From Drechmeria coniospora (taxonomy: Eukaryota > Ascomycota > Sordariomycetes > Hypocreales > Ophiocordycipitaceae): a stretch of DNA of 64,000 bases. Position numbers and translations under genes: made by a program. Positions 12,297-23,780 of this stretch are shown one piece after another. The notes below the pieces were generated by a model, which was given only the letters and a program-made list of their open reading frames with translations, was not told the DNA's origin and made no database searches. The first letter of the stretch is position 1. Every line of letters starts with the position of its first letter. The stretch is from NCBI RefSeq assembly GCF_001625195.1, contig NC_054389.1, positions 1,798,001 through 1,862,000 on the forward strand, in the 5' to 3' direction.

Positions 12297-12689
12297 TCAG
12301 AAGAGAATGTCCAAGCAGCAGCAGCAGGCTAGACCGGCCAGCAACCCCTCCAGCATCCCCGGCTTCCGGTGCTGTCGCTGCTGAGGGACGTAGCCGGGCC
12401 CCGGGGGATACGCTCCCTGCCCGTACTGACCTGGCGGGGGATAGGGGCCCTGGCCGGCCGGATAGGGACCCTGCGACGGCTGTTGGTTGTAGTAACCCAT
12501 CGGCGGTCCGGGTTGGTAGTAGCCTTGCTGCTGCTGCGGCGGCTGCTGCTGGTAGTAGCCCTGCTGAGGCCCAGGGGGGTAGTAGCCTTGCTGCTGGTCC
12601 TGCCGAAAGTTGTTGCCGCCATCGTAGGCGGGCTTCGGAGCTTGTGGCGGAGCGCCGTACGGCGGTGGTTGCTCGCCTTTGTTGGCCAT
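12297..12689 (-). CDS. Small CYSTM-family tail-anchored protein
   Basis: A single-exon frame of 130 residues. The first 105 are dominated by Gly, Tyr, Gln and Pro in GYYQP/GYYPPGP-type repeats. The C-terminus is a short hydrophobic segment with four adjacent cysteines (GLLAGLACCCCLDILF), the defining feature of the CYSTM module. Yeast relatives with this build (for example YBR016W) are plasma-membrane tail-anchored proteins, and the family is linked to stress tolerance, but the molecular role is poorly defined. The gene is divergent from eIF3g with 1.1 kb between them. Confidence 0.85.
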   Translation of the reverse strand: MANKGEQPPPYGAPPQAPKPAYDGGNNFRQDQQQGYYPPGPQQGYYQQQPPQQQQGYYQPGPPMGYYNQQPSQGPYPAGQGPYPPPGQYGQGAYPPGPGYVPQQRQHRKPGMLEGLLAGLACCCCLDILF

Positions 12690-13798
12690 CTCGCTCCTCG
12701 TCTCTCCGTCACACTCCCTCTCTGGTTATTCGATGGCGGTCGACGGGACGTTGATGAATCTCGTGTTCGTGTCGAAGCAAGCGAGTGAGCCCTGCGCGGA
12801 GGCCGGTGAATAGACTGGTGCTGTAGGATGGACGGAGGATGGTGGGGGAAGTGTCTCGAGGGGTCCAAGGAAACTCTCCGTGTCGCAGGGCATCCTGGGC
12901 CGCCACCGGAGCCGGTGGCCCAGTGCAGATGGATTACGTGGACGTAGGGTGGCAAGGCAGAGTATGGTTGGTCGTGGAATAGCGCTGCGCCACACTCGGC
13001 ACCCCTTAAGCACACCTCCCATTGTACGGTTGCATTCATGTCCGTTGATCCATCAGTCGGTCGAGCCTTGCAAATACGCAGCAATGTTGGAAGTATGTAT
13101 GCCAAAATGTCTTTTCACCCACCACTGCATCCATCTCTCCGGATTTGAAATGGTCAATGGTTCCATTTTCTGCCCTTTTTCGCTTGCCTCTGCGACGCAA
13201 CTCAACCGAGCATGTACTTAAGTACAGTAGTACTTGAGTACTTACATACGGAGTACATGTAATTACTTACTGCACTAGGTACTTAGGTAAGTACTTGCTT
13301 GTAATAATCATAGTGCACAAGGTCCTCCCGCTGTATCGTAACGTTACGGGTCAGGTCATGATGGGGCGCCCAGCTTGGCGCTGTAGTTGTACTTTCAGGT
13401 ACGAGACTCTGCTCTGCCAACGCTGATTCCGCAGGGCAGGAACCCGGCTGCAATGAACGAATGAGTCTCTACCGACACGGAGGAGGAGAATTTCCCCCCT
13501 TCCTCGTACGAAGAAAATATACTCATCGTTCGGCCATGCACGGAGCACGTCGTAACAATTGGGTTGGCATGAAGCCTACATTAGGCCGTGAAGGAGATGG
13601 TTGCGCACGTGATCAGTCTCCAGCCACATGTGGCTTCTTGCCCCACGGCGCCTCGCGATCGCACCACGAAAAAAGCGAAATTCATCCATCATCGAGAAAC
13701 CCGACGATCGCGACGTAGGCTCTTCAGACGACGAGGTCAACCGCTCCACGACGGATCCACGCTAGAAGAAGAGCTTCCTACACACGCCCTCCTCCATC
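12690..13798. other. Divergent promoter region between the CYSTM gene and eIF3g
   Basis: This 1.1 kb holds the 5' ends of both genes. It includes a small GTAC block at 13210-13300. No coding frame is supported. Confidence 0.55.
13210..13300. repeat. GTAC-palindrome island 3 (short)
   Basis: A short block rich in AAGTAC/GTACTT and GGAGTAC words lies in the eIF3g upstream region. Confidence 0.6.
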
Positions 13799-14847
13799 AT
13801 GGCTACCACGGCGCCGCCCAAGGCCAAGTGAGCGGTCCCAGGCGCCCTTGCGGCGAGCTCGAGCTCCTGATGCTAACCCCGCCATGATTCAAAGGCACGA
13901 CTGGGCCGACGACGACGACAACGAGGAGACGTCGACCGAGCTGCCTCCTCCCCAGACCATCTCCAACAAGGATGGGACGAAGACGATCATCACATACCGC
14001 TACAACGACGAGGGCCAAAAAGTGAAGACGACGCGTCGGGTCCGGTACGTCACCCACACGGAGACGGTCAACCCCCGCGTCGCCGACCGAAAGACGTGGA
14101 GCAAGTTCGGCCAGAGCGCCAAGGATGGCGCCGGACCGGCGCCCGACACGACGTCGGTGGGCGAGAACATCATCTTCCGGCCGAGCGTCAACTGGCGCAA
14201 GGACGCCAAGGACGAGAGCCAGGACCCCAACGCCAAGCAGATGAAGGACAAGTTGAAGGACAAGCAGGTCAAGTGCCGCATCTGCAACGGCGAACATTTC
14301 ACAGCCCGATGTCCCTACAAGGACACCATGGCACCCATCGGCGAGAGCGGTGCGGCCGACGTCGCCGCCGGCATGGGCGACGAGCCGAGCGCCGGGGCCG
14401 CCGGTGCCGGCAAGAAGGGCTCCTACGTCCCTCCGGCCATGCGTGGGGGCGCCGGCGCGGCCGGCGAGCGGATGGGCTCCAAGTACGGCGAACGGGACGA
14501 CCTCGCGACGCTGCGCGTCACCAACGTAGGTGCCGCCGCATCCTCCCCCCCCTCGGCCGCCACGGCGGCATCATGCATCCGCCCGCCGCCTGCTGACCTG
14601 TGTTTTCTTCTCCTCCTCGCAGGTCTCCGAGATGGCAGAGGAAGGCGAGCTGCGGGACATGTTCGAGCGCTTCGGCCGCGTCACGAGGGTCTTCCTCGCC
14701 AAGGACCGGGACACGGGCATGGCCAAGGGATTCGCCTTCATCAGCTTCGCCGACCGCGGCGACGCCGTCAAGGCCTGCAGCAAGATGGACGGTTTCGGTT
14801 TCAAGCATCTCATTCTCAGGGTCGAGTTTGCCAAGAAGGCTGCGTGA
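13799..14847 (+). CDS. tif35: Eukaryotic translation initiation factor 3 subunit G
   Basis: Three exons, 13799-13827, 13895-14525 and 14623-14847, give 294 residues, the usual fungal length. The first exon is only 29 bp ([10 protein letters not shown] plus two bases). Intron 1 has a GTGAGC donor, a perfect TGCTAAC branch site at 13871 and an AAAG acceptor; intron 2 is GTAGGT...GCAG. The N-terminal eIF3g block ([10 protein letters not shown], then [20 protein letters not shown]) is followed by a CCHC-type zinc knuckle ([13 protein letters not shown]) and a C-terminal RRM whose RNP2 spans the second intron (LRVTN/VSE) and whose RNP1 is KGFAFISF. eIF3g is a peripheral eIF3 subunit that acts in scanning and reinitiation. 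Yeast Tif35 is the orthologue. Confidence 0.97.
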
Positions 14848-16429
14848 GCTCGTTGCTTCTCCGGCGCCGTGTAGATACAAACATCAATGCAAGCATGCGC
14901 CGTCATGTGGCACGGCGGCAACCTTTGCCTCCCCGGACGCCGTCGTCACACCCTGTCCTCGTGAGCGAGGCCAAGAAAGGAATGGGCGAGGCTAATGGCG
15001 GTGGTGTGATCGGTGCGCGGGCGTGGGAGCGTGTGTGCAAAGTAAGTAAGCGTGCGTGCGAGATGCGAGTGCGCATAGTTTCGGGTGAGCGACGAGAAGG
15101 CTTCTGGAGGAGCAGAAGAGCGGCGTCTCGGAAGCGTCTCGGGCGCAAGAGGCGGTATGATGAGGTGGCTGCCGCGGCCAAGGTGCCATCGCCCAACTGT
15201 CGGTCGCCTTCGTTGTTTCTCCCCGGGGACGACCACCTGCAGCCGAACTTTGGTCGGAGCATGTGGACGGTGCACACGCACGCATGTAGGAACTGCCGAG
15301 AGTGTTGAGTTCGGGTCACGACAAGGTGAGCGTGTGCAATTGGCGTGCCAGCCAGCCATGGGCGTCTGAGTCCTCAACAAATAAGACGACGAGGCAGCAT
15401 GGGTCGGGTCACATCACGGCCATCACGACCCCGCAGACCCATGTTTGGTTGGGAGTGCTCGTCGCCCGTACTCGTACTTCCCCGTCCGGGTATCGCTACA
15501 TGGACAGAGTTTGTTGCAACGTATGCACACGCCTGCGTACGTACACGCAAGTATTCATGGACGGACCTAATGCGTGCACCGAAGTTGGTAGGTGGTAGTT
15601 TGGGTGCTCATGCTCCGGGTACCCGTTACGGCGAGAAACACTTTGTCGTCGATGATGAGGTGCTCTGCGAGGCGCAGCTAGGTTCTCCGTAGTTCCATGG
15701 CCGACGGCACATGCGTAGGCAGGGAGGCGATGCTCGTGAACTCTGCGTCTCGAAAGCCACGGCATGTGATTGTGAGCGCCTGCTGAAAGGTCGGTCCTCC
15801 AGAAGATAGCCCATCCGCCCTCGTACTCTTGCGCCTCTCTCCTAGGCAGTACTCGCTCGCTCCTCCACTCGCTCGCTCGTATACTTGCTCACTCGTCCCC
15901 TTGTTCACTCATCCACTCGCTCACTGATTCCCTTGCGCACTCATCCACTTGCCCACTCCTCCATCCGCTCGCCGCCGACTCGTCCACTCGCTCGCTCATC
16001 CACTCTCTCGTATGCTCCCTCATTTATTTGCCCGTCGTGGCCGAGAGGTCGTCCGCAACGGTTCCTACCCGATCCGGTACTCATTCCTATTCCAATCGTC
16101 ATCGCACTGTGCCATGCATGCGTGCGTGCGCGCGTGCATACATGACCGTTGGCATCATCGGAAGAAGGCCGCCCCCCCCCCCCCCCCCCTCGACCCTAGA
16201 TGGCGGAGCAACGGATGGGTTCACAGCAGCCTGCATCCACACCACAGACAATCATGCTCAAGTATCGAGCGGCGACCATGAGTCCACGGAGATCGGGAGA
16301 GAGCCGGGAGGATGGGCCAACCAGAGGCTGCCTTGGCGACAGCGGGAAGACCCTTGAGCCCCAATGGCGGCACAGCAGCCTAACCCGTCAATAGCCCGTC
16401 CAATGAGGGCCTGGCCGGGCTTGAAGGTA

Positions 16430-16860
16430 AGGTTACACCTACTTGTACTGTACATGTACAAGTACACCTACGTTTTGGCGGAAGTATGGTAGGTAGGTAC
16501 TAAGGTAAGGAGTAATATGGAGTACAGTACGGAGGAGTACAGTACGGAGGAGTACAGTACAAAGGGGTACAGTACGGAGGAGTACAGTACAAAGGAGTAC
16601 AGTACGAAGTACTGCACTTATTCCGTACATGTAGTTGTACTTGGTGCATGCGGTCCTGAGGGGCCGGTACGGAATTCTCCGTATTGATACTTGCAGACCG
16701 GCAAACGTACTACGGATCAGTAGTGTACAATGAGTACCGGTACATGAGCATGCGCTCGAACATGTGTAAATGAAATGAACTTGCTCGTTACAAGGCCAAT
16801 GTACGGTACTCCGTACCTACTACCTACAGTACGGAGTACGTTGTAAGGAAATACAACTAC
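16430..16860. repeat. GTAC-palindrome island 4
   Basis: Dense GTAC words with both TACGGAGTA and TACTCCGTA orientations. It contains the tandem array at 16519-16608 and a near-palindromic pair around 16803-16840. Confidence 0.8.
16519..16608. repeat. Six-copy 15-bp tandem array of GGAGTACAGTACGGA
   Basis: Six consecutive 15-bp units start at 16519, 16534, 16549, 16564, 16579 and 16594. All share the core GTACAGTAC; the last three bases vary between GGA, AAA and GAA, and one unit starts GGGG. This is the one place where the dispersed GTAC word has become a regular tandem repeat. Confidence 0.9.
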
Positions 16861-17997
16861 GGCACGTCTATGGGCCCAGCCTGGGTACGTACCGCCTTAC
16901 TTACCGAGAACGGACCATGACGGAAAGAAGTACTCGGTCCCTGCACCTGTCTCAGTTTGTCGTGACCCACCGCTCAATGTCTCACCATGGGCCAATCCGT
17001 GAAAAGGTTCGAAGCCTCCCTGCCCCATCCGGGCCCACCGCCCCTTGCCCCCCGCACCTTGACAGGTAGGTGGCCGATGCGGTCACCACCATGATGTTTG
17101 CAGGTGCGACACTCGAGCATGTGCCTGGCCATCGCTGGGGGCGGACCAGTCCCTCCTTGGTCTCGCCTCCGCCAATGTGCAACCGAACCAACGTCGGGAC
17201 GCAAGCCCTCAGCAAATACGACGTCCGCAGCTCAATCTCGATTCTTATTTTTTTTGTTGTTTCTTGCCAGAGGCCCATTCCCATTCGGACTGGTTGCCAT
17301 CTTCGGCTCGGCCACGAGGTATTACGACGAGGGCAAGTTCGAGAGGGAGGGAGAGAGAGTCCCACGCCCCGTATCCATCCAAGTAGCTCGCTCTCTCTAT
17401 CCGTGGCCTCGTTACCTCCTACACCCGCCCCAAAAGCCCCAAAGGTCGGGAACGGACGGATCCATCCCTTCCATCCCATTCCCATCCCAGCCCATTCCCA
17501 TCCACATCCCCATCCCTTCGCTGCCCGTAGCGACAGCGATTGCCGATTTATTACTACCCTGTCACCGTCCGCTGCGGAGCCCCGACCTGACACTGTGACG
17601 TCTCTGCACCCCACGCACCACCGCACCACCACCCACAACACCCGCTCACCACAGCAACACACATCACCAAGACACAACACGCAGCACGCAACACCAAGAC
17701 GCAAGACGCAAAACCTACGCCGTACTGTTCTTGAAGGCACGCAAATCTCGTCGCAACAGCCCTCAACGGCCTTGTCGACAGGGGATCCGTCCGGAGACGA
17801 GCCCAGCCGAGCCCAGTCTGTGGGGAGACGCAGGTAGGCGACTGGCCAGGAGTTATCGTCAGCGTCTGGCTCTTCCCTCGCCTCGCTGCACCGCCGCCGC
17901 CCCCCCCTTTTCCCCCTTTCCCCTCGGTCGATTCTGCTGCCTTGGCTTCCATTGGCTTTGGGTCGACGTCAGTGCCCCCTATCCCTCATCGGACGAC

Positions 17998-20900
17998 ATG
18001 GCGTACTCTCCCGAGATGACGTCCGACGACGGCCTCGAATTCCGTCAACGGCGAGGGCGACGACAACCCCGGTCGAGCCCCGAGTATTCTTCCTCCGAGG
18101 GTCACTTGCCCCTCGGCCATGAGCCAGAGCTGGAGCCGGTCCGGGTGCCGGAGATGAATCACGAAGCGGACGAGGAGCACGGCAAGAGAAAAAAGACCAT
18201 CGGCCGTACGCCGGACGGTACAGGTATGTCGTCGCCCAACTTCCCGTCGAGTCGTGCGTGCGTGTGCCGCTGACGCCGGCCTCTCCCCACCCAGTCTTCG
18301 TCGTGCCCACGACGCACGACATGGTGTCGCAGCTGCTTGATCCTCGCCAGCCCAAAAACCTCTCCGACATGATCGTCATCGCCATCCTCGCCCTTCACAT
18401 CCTCGCCGCCTGCATGCTGCCGTCGGCCTGGAAGAAGCCCGTCTTCGCCATCGTCTTCGTCTGCTGGCGAGCCGCCTACAACGGTGGCATCGGCCTCCTG
18501 CTGCACGTCCAGTCCAGCCACCGCCGCCTCATCACCTGGGCCCTCCGCTGGAAGCTCTTCGAGAACCCCGAGTCGGGCCAGAATCCCCGCCCCTGGCTCT
18601 ACCGCCTTCTCAAGCGAGAGCTCGAGGCCAAGATCCCCCAAGACTACGACTTCGAAACGGCACCGATCGAGTACAACACGTGGCTGGTCTTCCGCCGCGT
18701 CGTCGACTTGATCCTCATGTGCGACTTCGTCTCCTACATTCTCTTCGCCTGCGTCTTCGGCCAGACGCCCAAGGGAGAGAGCATCCTCATGGGCGTCGCC
18801 CGCTGGACCATCGGCTTCGCCCTCATCGGCTTCAACCTCTGGGTCAAGCTCGACGCCCACCGCGTCGTCAAGGACTTTGCCTGGTACTGGGGTGACTTCT
18901 TCTACCTCATCGACCAGGACCTCACCTTTGACGGCGTCTTCGAGATGGCCCCGCACCCCATGTACTCGATCGGCTACGCCGGCTACTACGGCATCTCCAT
19001 GATGGCCGCCAGCTACGAGGTCCTCTTCGTCTCCATCATCGCCCACCTCGCCCAGTTCGCCTTCCTCGCCACCGTGGAGAATCCCCACATCGAGAAGACG
19101 TACAACCCTCCCCAGCCGCGCCAGCGGACCTTGAGTCGGAGCCAGAGCGACACCGTCATCAGCGTCGACTCGTCCGACCTGCCCGACCGTGCGACGCCGG
19201 CCTCGTCGGCCGCCGCCTTCCCTCTGCACGAGCCGCCAACGGCCGTCCACGACATGGTCGGCTTCAAGAACGTCGACATGTTCCGTGTGCCCGACTGCGT
19301 CGCCGTCGTCCTTCCGCTCTACGTCGTCATCCTCACGCTCGTCACATCCTCGACGCCCGCCTGGCAGGCGGTCTTTGTCGCTCACGCCATCGCTTGGCGC
19401 ATGTGGTACCATCTCGGTCTCGGTCTGATCCTCGACAGGCAGTCCAAGACCAAGATGTGGACCCGTCACTTTCTCAAGTTTGGCGAGAGCAGCAACGAGG
19501 CCTGGCGCCAGTGGAAGGGCATGCACCACATCAGCATGATCCTGTGCAACACGGCCCACGTCGCCGCCTGCTGGAAGATGTACTCGCCCCCCGACGACTG
19601 GTCCCACGGCATGGGGCTCCTGAAGCACGTCATGGGCGTTTCCCTCGTCGCCCTGCAGGTCTGGACCGCCGTGAGCGTCCACAACTCCCTCGGCGAGTTC
19701 GGATGGTTCTGCGGCGACTTTTTCTTCGATCAGGAGGCCAAGCTCACCTACACCTCTATCTACCGCTTCCTCAACAACCCGGAGAGGATCTGCGGAACCG
19801 CCGGCGTGTGGGGCGCCGCCCTCATCACGAGGAGCAGGTCCATTCTCTTCATCGCCATCGTCACCCAGGCCTTGTCCCTCTTCTACCTCTCGTGCATCGA
19901 GAGGCCACACATGCAAAAGGTCTACGGCCGAAGCCTGCGCCGGGAGGCCGGCCTGACCAAGTTCATCAAGCGGTCGCTGCCGCCGCCCGTCAAGGTGTGG
20001 CAGGAGAGCGTCGACAAGGTCCTCGACGGCACCACGCAGTTTGTCGAGGACTTCCTCGACGCCGCGCGGCCCAAGTTTGCCTCCGGCGTCAAGACGATTG
20101 TGCGCGATACCTCGGCGCTCTTCAACATGGCCCCCGCTCGACTCACCATCACGAGAATTGCCCCGGACCTCGAGGGTCTCGATCCCAAACAGTACTCGCT
20201 CTCCGTCGAGGGGACCGCTTCCGTCAACCCCTCGTCGAGGGACCGCGCCACTGGCAAGGAGAGCTTCACCGGCCGGTTTCCCAAGGCCGTCAAGACCATG
20301 ATGTACGAATACGGCTCCCCCTTGAAGGTCAAGTGGCGGGCACCGGCGAACCACGGCAAGAAGGATTGGATCGGCCTCTACATGGTGACGGACAACCGGT
20401 CCAGGGACGTGACCGAGGTGACGTCTCTCGGTCGCTGGGCGCCCACCAACGTGGGCGCCTACGACGACAGCTCGACGACCGACAGCACCATCGTGACGCC
20501 GGAGCATATCGTGTCCAAGTCGGAGTCATCGGAGCCCGGCATGGTCGAGGGCGAGGTCATATTTACGGGCGATAGGCTCTGGTGGACGCAAAACGTCTTC
20601 GAGTTCCGATACCACCACGACGGAACGCACAACACCATGGCCATCTCGGAACCGTTTGAGATTGGCATCGGCCAGTTCGCCGACGAGGACAATGGCGGCG
20701 AAGCCAAGGGCATGTGTGCGAGGTCGGTCGAGTCTGCCATCCTTCCGGTGATACAGAACTGTCTCGACCGCGACCCCGACATCGCGCCGAGCACGCCGGA
20801 TGAACCGTTTGGCAACCACGTTGAGCGAGATGGCAAGTATGCAAAGAGAATTGTGTATGCGATCCGCGAGATGTTTGGCATCGAGTTTGCGCCAGCCGTT

Positions 20901-21084
20901 GTCCTCGCGGATGGCAACGTGCGGAAGCTCGCCTGGAGAATCTGCAATGCCAAGAATGTGTTGGTACGTTCGTTCCGAGCACTCGTCTGCCGCACGCGAC
21001 GCGGAGCTAACGCTTGGTTTCTAGGCGCCATATAGCATGTCTCAGTCGAAGGGTACTACGACACCCGCTGTCCAGGAGTTTTGA
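17998..21084 (+). CDS. cho2: Phosphatidylethanolamine N-methyltransferase
   Basis: Exons 17998-18223, 18295-20963 and 21025-21084 encode 984 residues. Introns use GTATGT...CCAG and GTACGT...CTAG, the second with a GCTAAC branch site; the last exon adds only 19 codons. The protein is strongly membrane-spanning and carries two PEMT-type methyltransferase halves; the first contains [15 protein letters not shown] near residue 296. A soluble C2-like C-terminal region follows from about residue 600. Cho2 uses S-adenosylmethionine to methylate PE to monomethyl-PE, the first step of the de novo route to phosphatidylcholine in the ER; Opi3 normally completes it. Length and organisation are normal for a filamentous-fungal Cho2. 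It is convergent with the regulator gene that follows. Confidence 0.96.
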
Positions 21085-21711
21085 GGCCAAAAAGACGGCG
21101 AGCCAATTGAAGGCTGATGAATGAAGGTGTTAGACTAGGGGTGACAGATGTCGATATACGATAGCGAAAAGCGGACGACGGGTAAGATACCACTACGATT
21201 GAATAAATGTACGATATCATGAGCGTTCTTCGTGATGCCATGCAGGCCCGGGTGGTCTTTAATTCGTCGTGATGAGGCGTCTCCAGGCGGCACATGGCAA
21301 ATGGTTTGTCATGACAACTGCAACTATGGTTTCCACAGCTGCGTAGGTGTACGCCGACACTGTGATGCCACTCGGGAGCGCTTGGTTGATGCTGGTGCCA
21401 GGCATGAGGTGATGGCACCAACTCGTGGTCCCTCTTTTCCTGTCCTTCTCTACACAAACCCAACCGTCGATGGGTTTGGTCCTACACATTCGGTTCATTC
21501 GGTTGGTAGGGCAGTGCATCCATCATCCATGGGGCGAAAACGGCGGTTCCGTCGTCCGTCCTCCTCGCGCACCCATTGCCAATCTCTGCCATGCATGTTC
21601 ACTGCATTGGCTAGGGGTTTGTTTGATGCTGCCGGTCTGGGCCGGGCTAGCTCCAAGCGCACACAGCGCCCTGGTCAAGTCGAGCCGACAGCAGGACTCC
21701 TAAATGCCATC
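21085..21711. other. Convergent intergenic region (3' UTRs of cho2 and the regulator)
   Basis: 627 bp between two convergent genes. No additional coding frame, RNA or repeat is evident. Confidence 0.6.
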
Positions 21712-23780
21712 TCATGTTGTCAGCATCGCCCGTCTTCTCAGCTCAGCCTCCTTGACAATTTCCGCCGCAAGACTCAGGCTGGGCGCCAAGGCGGAATACA
21801 GCTGGACCTCTGCGACACCCTCGCAGATAATTTCGTCCAGGGCATCGCGGTGCGGAACCAGGGTGAGGAGAATGGCCAAAAGGGAAGGCGATAGGGAAGC
21901 GCCCATGATGATGAGTGTTTGGGACACCAAAGACAGGGTGCCTTGCCAGATGTAGGGCATGTGGCCTGCATGGCTGCAGGGTCTGTCAGAATGGCCATGA
22001 GCCAACCGAAGGGCGCGGTGGGACTTACTGCTCCGAAACATGCTCCAGCTGGCGAATGCACGCCTCGAGGCACTTGTGGCAGCATTCGCGAACGGATGGA
22101 TCCAGCACGGCCTGTTCGTTCTCCAACACGGCGAGGACGTAGGGTCGATAGATGACGGTGCGGCACGCATAAAATCGCAGGCGGAGAACTGTCTGGACGG
22201 GGTCCTGGAGCACAGCCCGGGTAAAGGGAAACTGCAACGAAAGCGGAAGGCTCTCGTACCACTGCGTGAGCTGGTAATCAAGCTCGGCGACGACGGGCTC
22301 CAGACTCGTCGACGACGCGATGCAGTCCTTTGAGTAGATGAGCTGGCTGACTCGGTTCAGCAGCCGGCGCAGGGCGATGTCGGCGAGGAAATACCAAAGC
22401 TCGTCGCGGCCGACGCGATCCCGCTCTTCGCCCTCGAAGCCTCCGGGCAAGCCGACCTCCTCCTCGAACTGGACGACGGCCGAGTGCGGCAGGTCGAGCT
22501 CGGCCAGCAGGTCGCTCTCAAAGAGGAGTGCGTTCCAGTATATCCTCTCGACGAGCTCCCGCTCCCGCGGCGAGATCCGGTTGGGCGCCATGAGGAGCAG
22601 CTGCAGCTTCGTGCCGGTCGTGGACAGCAGGTTCCAGGCCTCGAGCGGCCGGACGAGGTAGAAGAGGTAGGCGGCGGCGAGCAGGTGGCACTGGGCCGCC
22701 AACACGCTGTTCGCCGTCATCATGCCCGGGAGGAGGGACCAGGCGGCGGTGAAGTACTGCAGTCCCGGAGGATCTTGGTGGGGCACGATTCGCGAGATGC
22801 TGCCCCGCAGACTCGCTTGGCCGAGGGCGAGGACGAGGAGGACGATGCAGCTCTCGGGGCCCTCGCGGAAGCCGTTGGAGAGGGCGGTGCGGTACTGGCT
22901 CCTCCAGGCGTACGGGTTGACGCAGGCGTACCAGACGTTGACCCTCTCAAAGTAGGCCTTGATGTAGGCCTGCGTGTTGGACAAGTCGACGCAGGGCGTT
23001 TTGGTCAACGAGTGCAGCGGCTCGCGGGCCATCTCCAGCTGGAGGAGGACCTGAGGGTCGTAGGGTCGGGAGACGAGGTCTCGGATCAGAGGCCACTGGA
23101 GGAGGTGCAAGGTCGCGTTGGTGTGCGACTTGGGCATGGTGGAGATGTTGGTGGCCGCCGGGCCGGCTGGCCAGGTGCCGAGGCCGCCGCCGGGCACGGC
23201 GACGAGGTTCGCCAAGGGATTGTCCCCACCGAGGGGGGTGCCGCCGCTGCCGGACGGCGAGTGCCGGACGGCGCTCAGGCCGTTGTTGACACCGCTGGCC
23301 ATGCTCATGTGGAGAAGGCTCTCTATGCGGCTGAGCTGGTCGAGGATGAGCTTGTCGCCGGCGTCCAGCTTGACGCCCGGCTCGCGGTAGACGCAATCCG
23401 CGCCCAGCTCCGCGCAGAGCCTGCACTTGGGCTTGGCGCCATCGCAGCGGGACTTTCTCGCCCGGCAGACTTCGCACTAGGCACGGCACGGCCGGTCAGC
23501 AGAGGGCGAGGCGAGAAACGACGAGGGAGGCGGAGGGTGCGAGGGGGGAGGCAACGGGGACACGGGCGACGGCGGCGGCGACGGCGGCGGCGGCGGAATC
23601 GGGCAGGAGGCGTACGGCAATGATGACTCGGCGGCGAGGGTAGTCGGCGGCCACGTCCATGGTTCTCCTCTTGGGCGGGTTCAGGAAGTCGTCGTGCGGG
23701 AAATGCGAGCCGAGGCCGTCGGCGTCTCGGCTCGAGCTCGTACGCTTGCCCGTCAGGTTCGTCGTTGACGGCGGTTCCAT
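21712..23780 (-). CDS. Zn2Cys6 fungal-type transcription factor
   Basis: Exons 23780-23616, 23476-22029 and 21973-21712 give 624 residues. Intron 1 (139 bp, GTACGC...CTAG) lies directly before the first zinc-ligand Cys; intron 2 is 55 bp (GTAAGT...GCAG). The binuclear cluster spans residues 56-83 with CX2CX6CX6CX2CX6C spacing, preceded by a basic PRRR stretch, and is followed by a short linker and coiled-coil-like region (LDAGDKLILDQLSRIESLL). The remainder resembles the middle homology region of fungal regulators. Such proteins bind CGG-type half sites as dimers. I cannot name its target pathway; it is not inside a metabolic cluster here, so a global role is as likely as a local one. Confidence 0.93.

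Larger units (their letters stand above)
14848..17997. other. Gene-free 3.1-kb region ahead of the Cho2 gene
   Basis: I find no supported gene. It holds a CACTCGCTCA-type pyrimidine-rich tract (about 15850-16020), a cytosine homopolymer near 16172-16189, a GTAC island (16430-16860) with a perfect 15-bp tandem block, and C-rich CCCATCCCATTCC-like sequence (17457-17520) in the probable Cho2 promoter or leader. Confidence 0.55.

Noticed and set aside
16519..16608. Telomere-like or centromeric satellite
   Set aside because: The unit is not a telomere repeat, the array is only 90 bp, and both flanks are ordinary single-copy sequence.
18159..20507. 782-codon minus-strand ORF opposite Cho2
   Set aside because: It is a shadow of G/C-ended codons in cho2; composition is Gly/Asp/Val/Leu/His-rich without domain patterns, while the plus strand has a complete Cho2.
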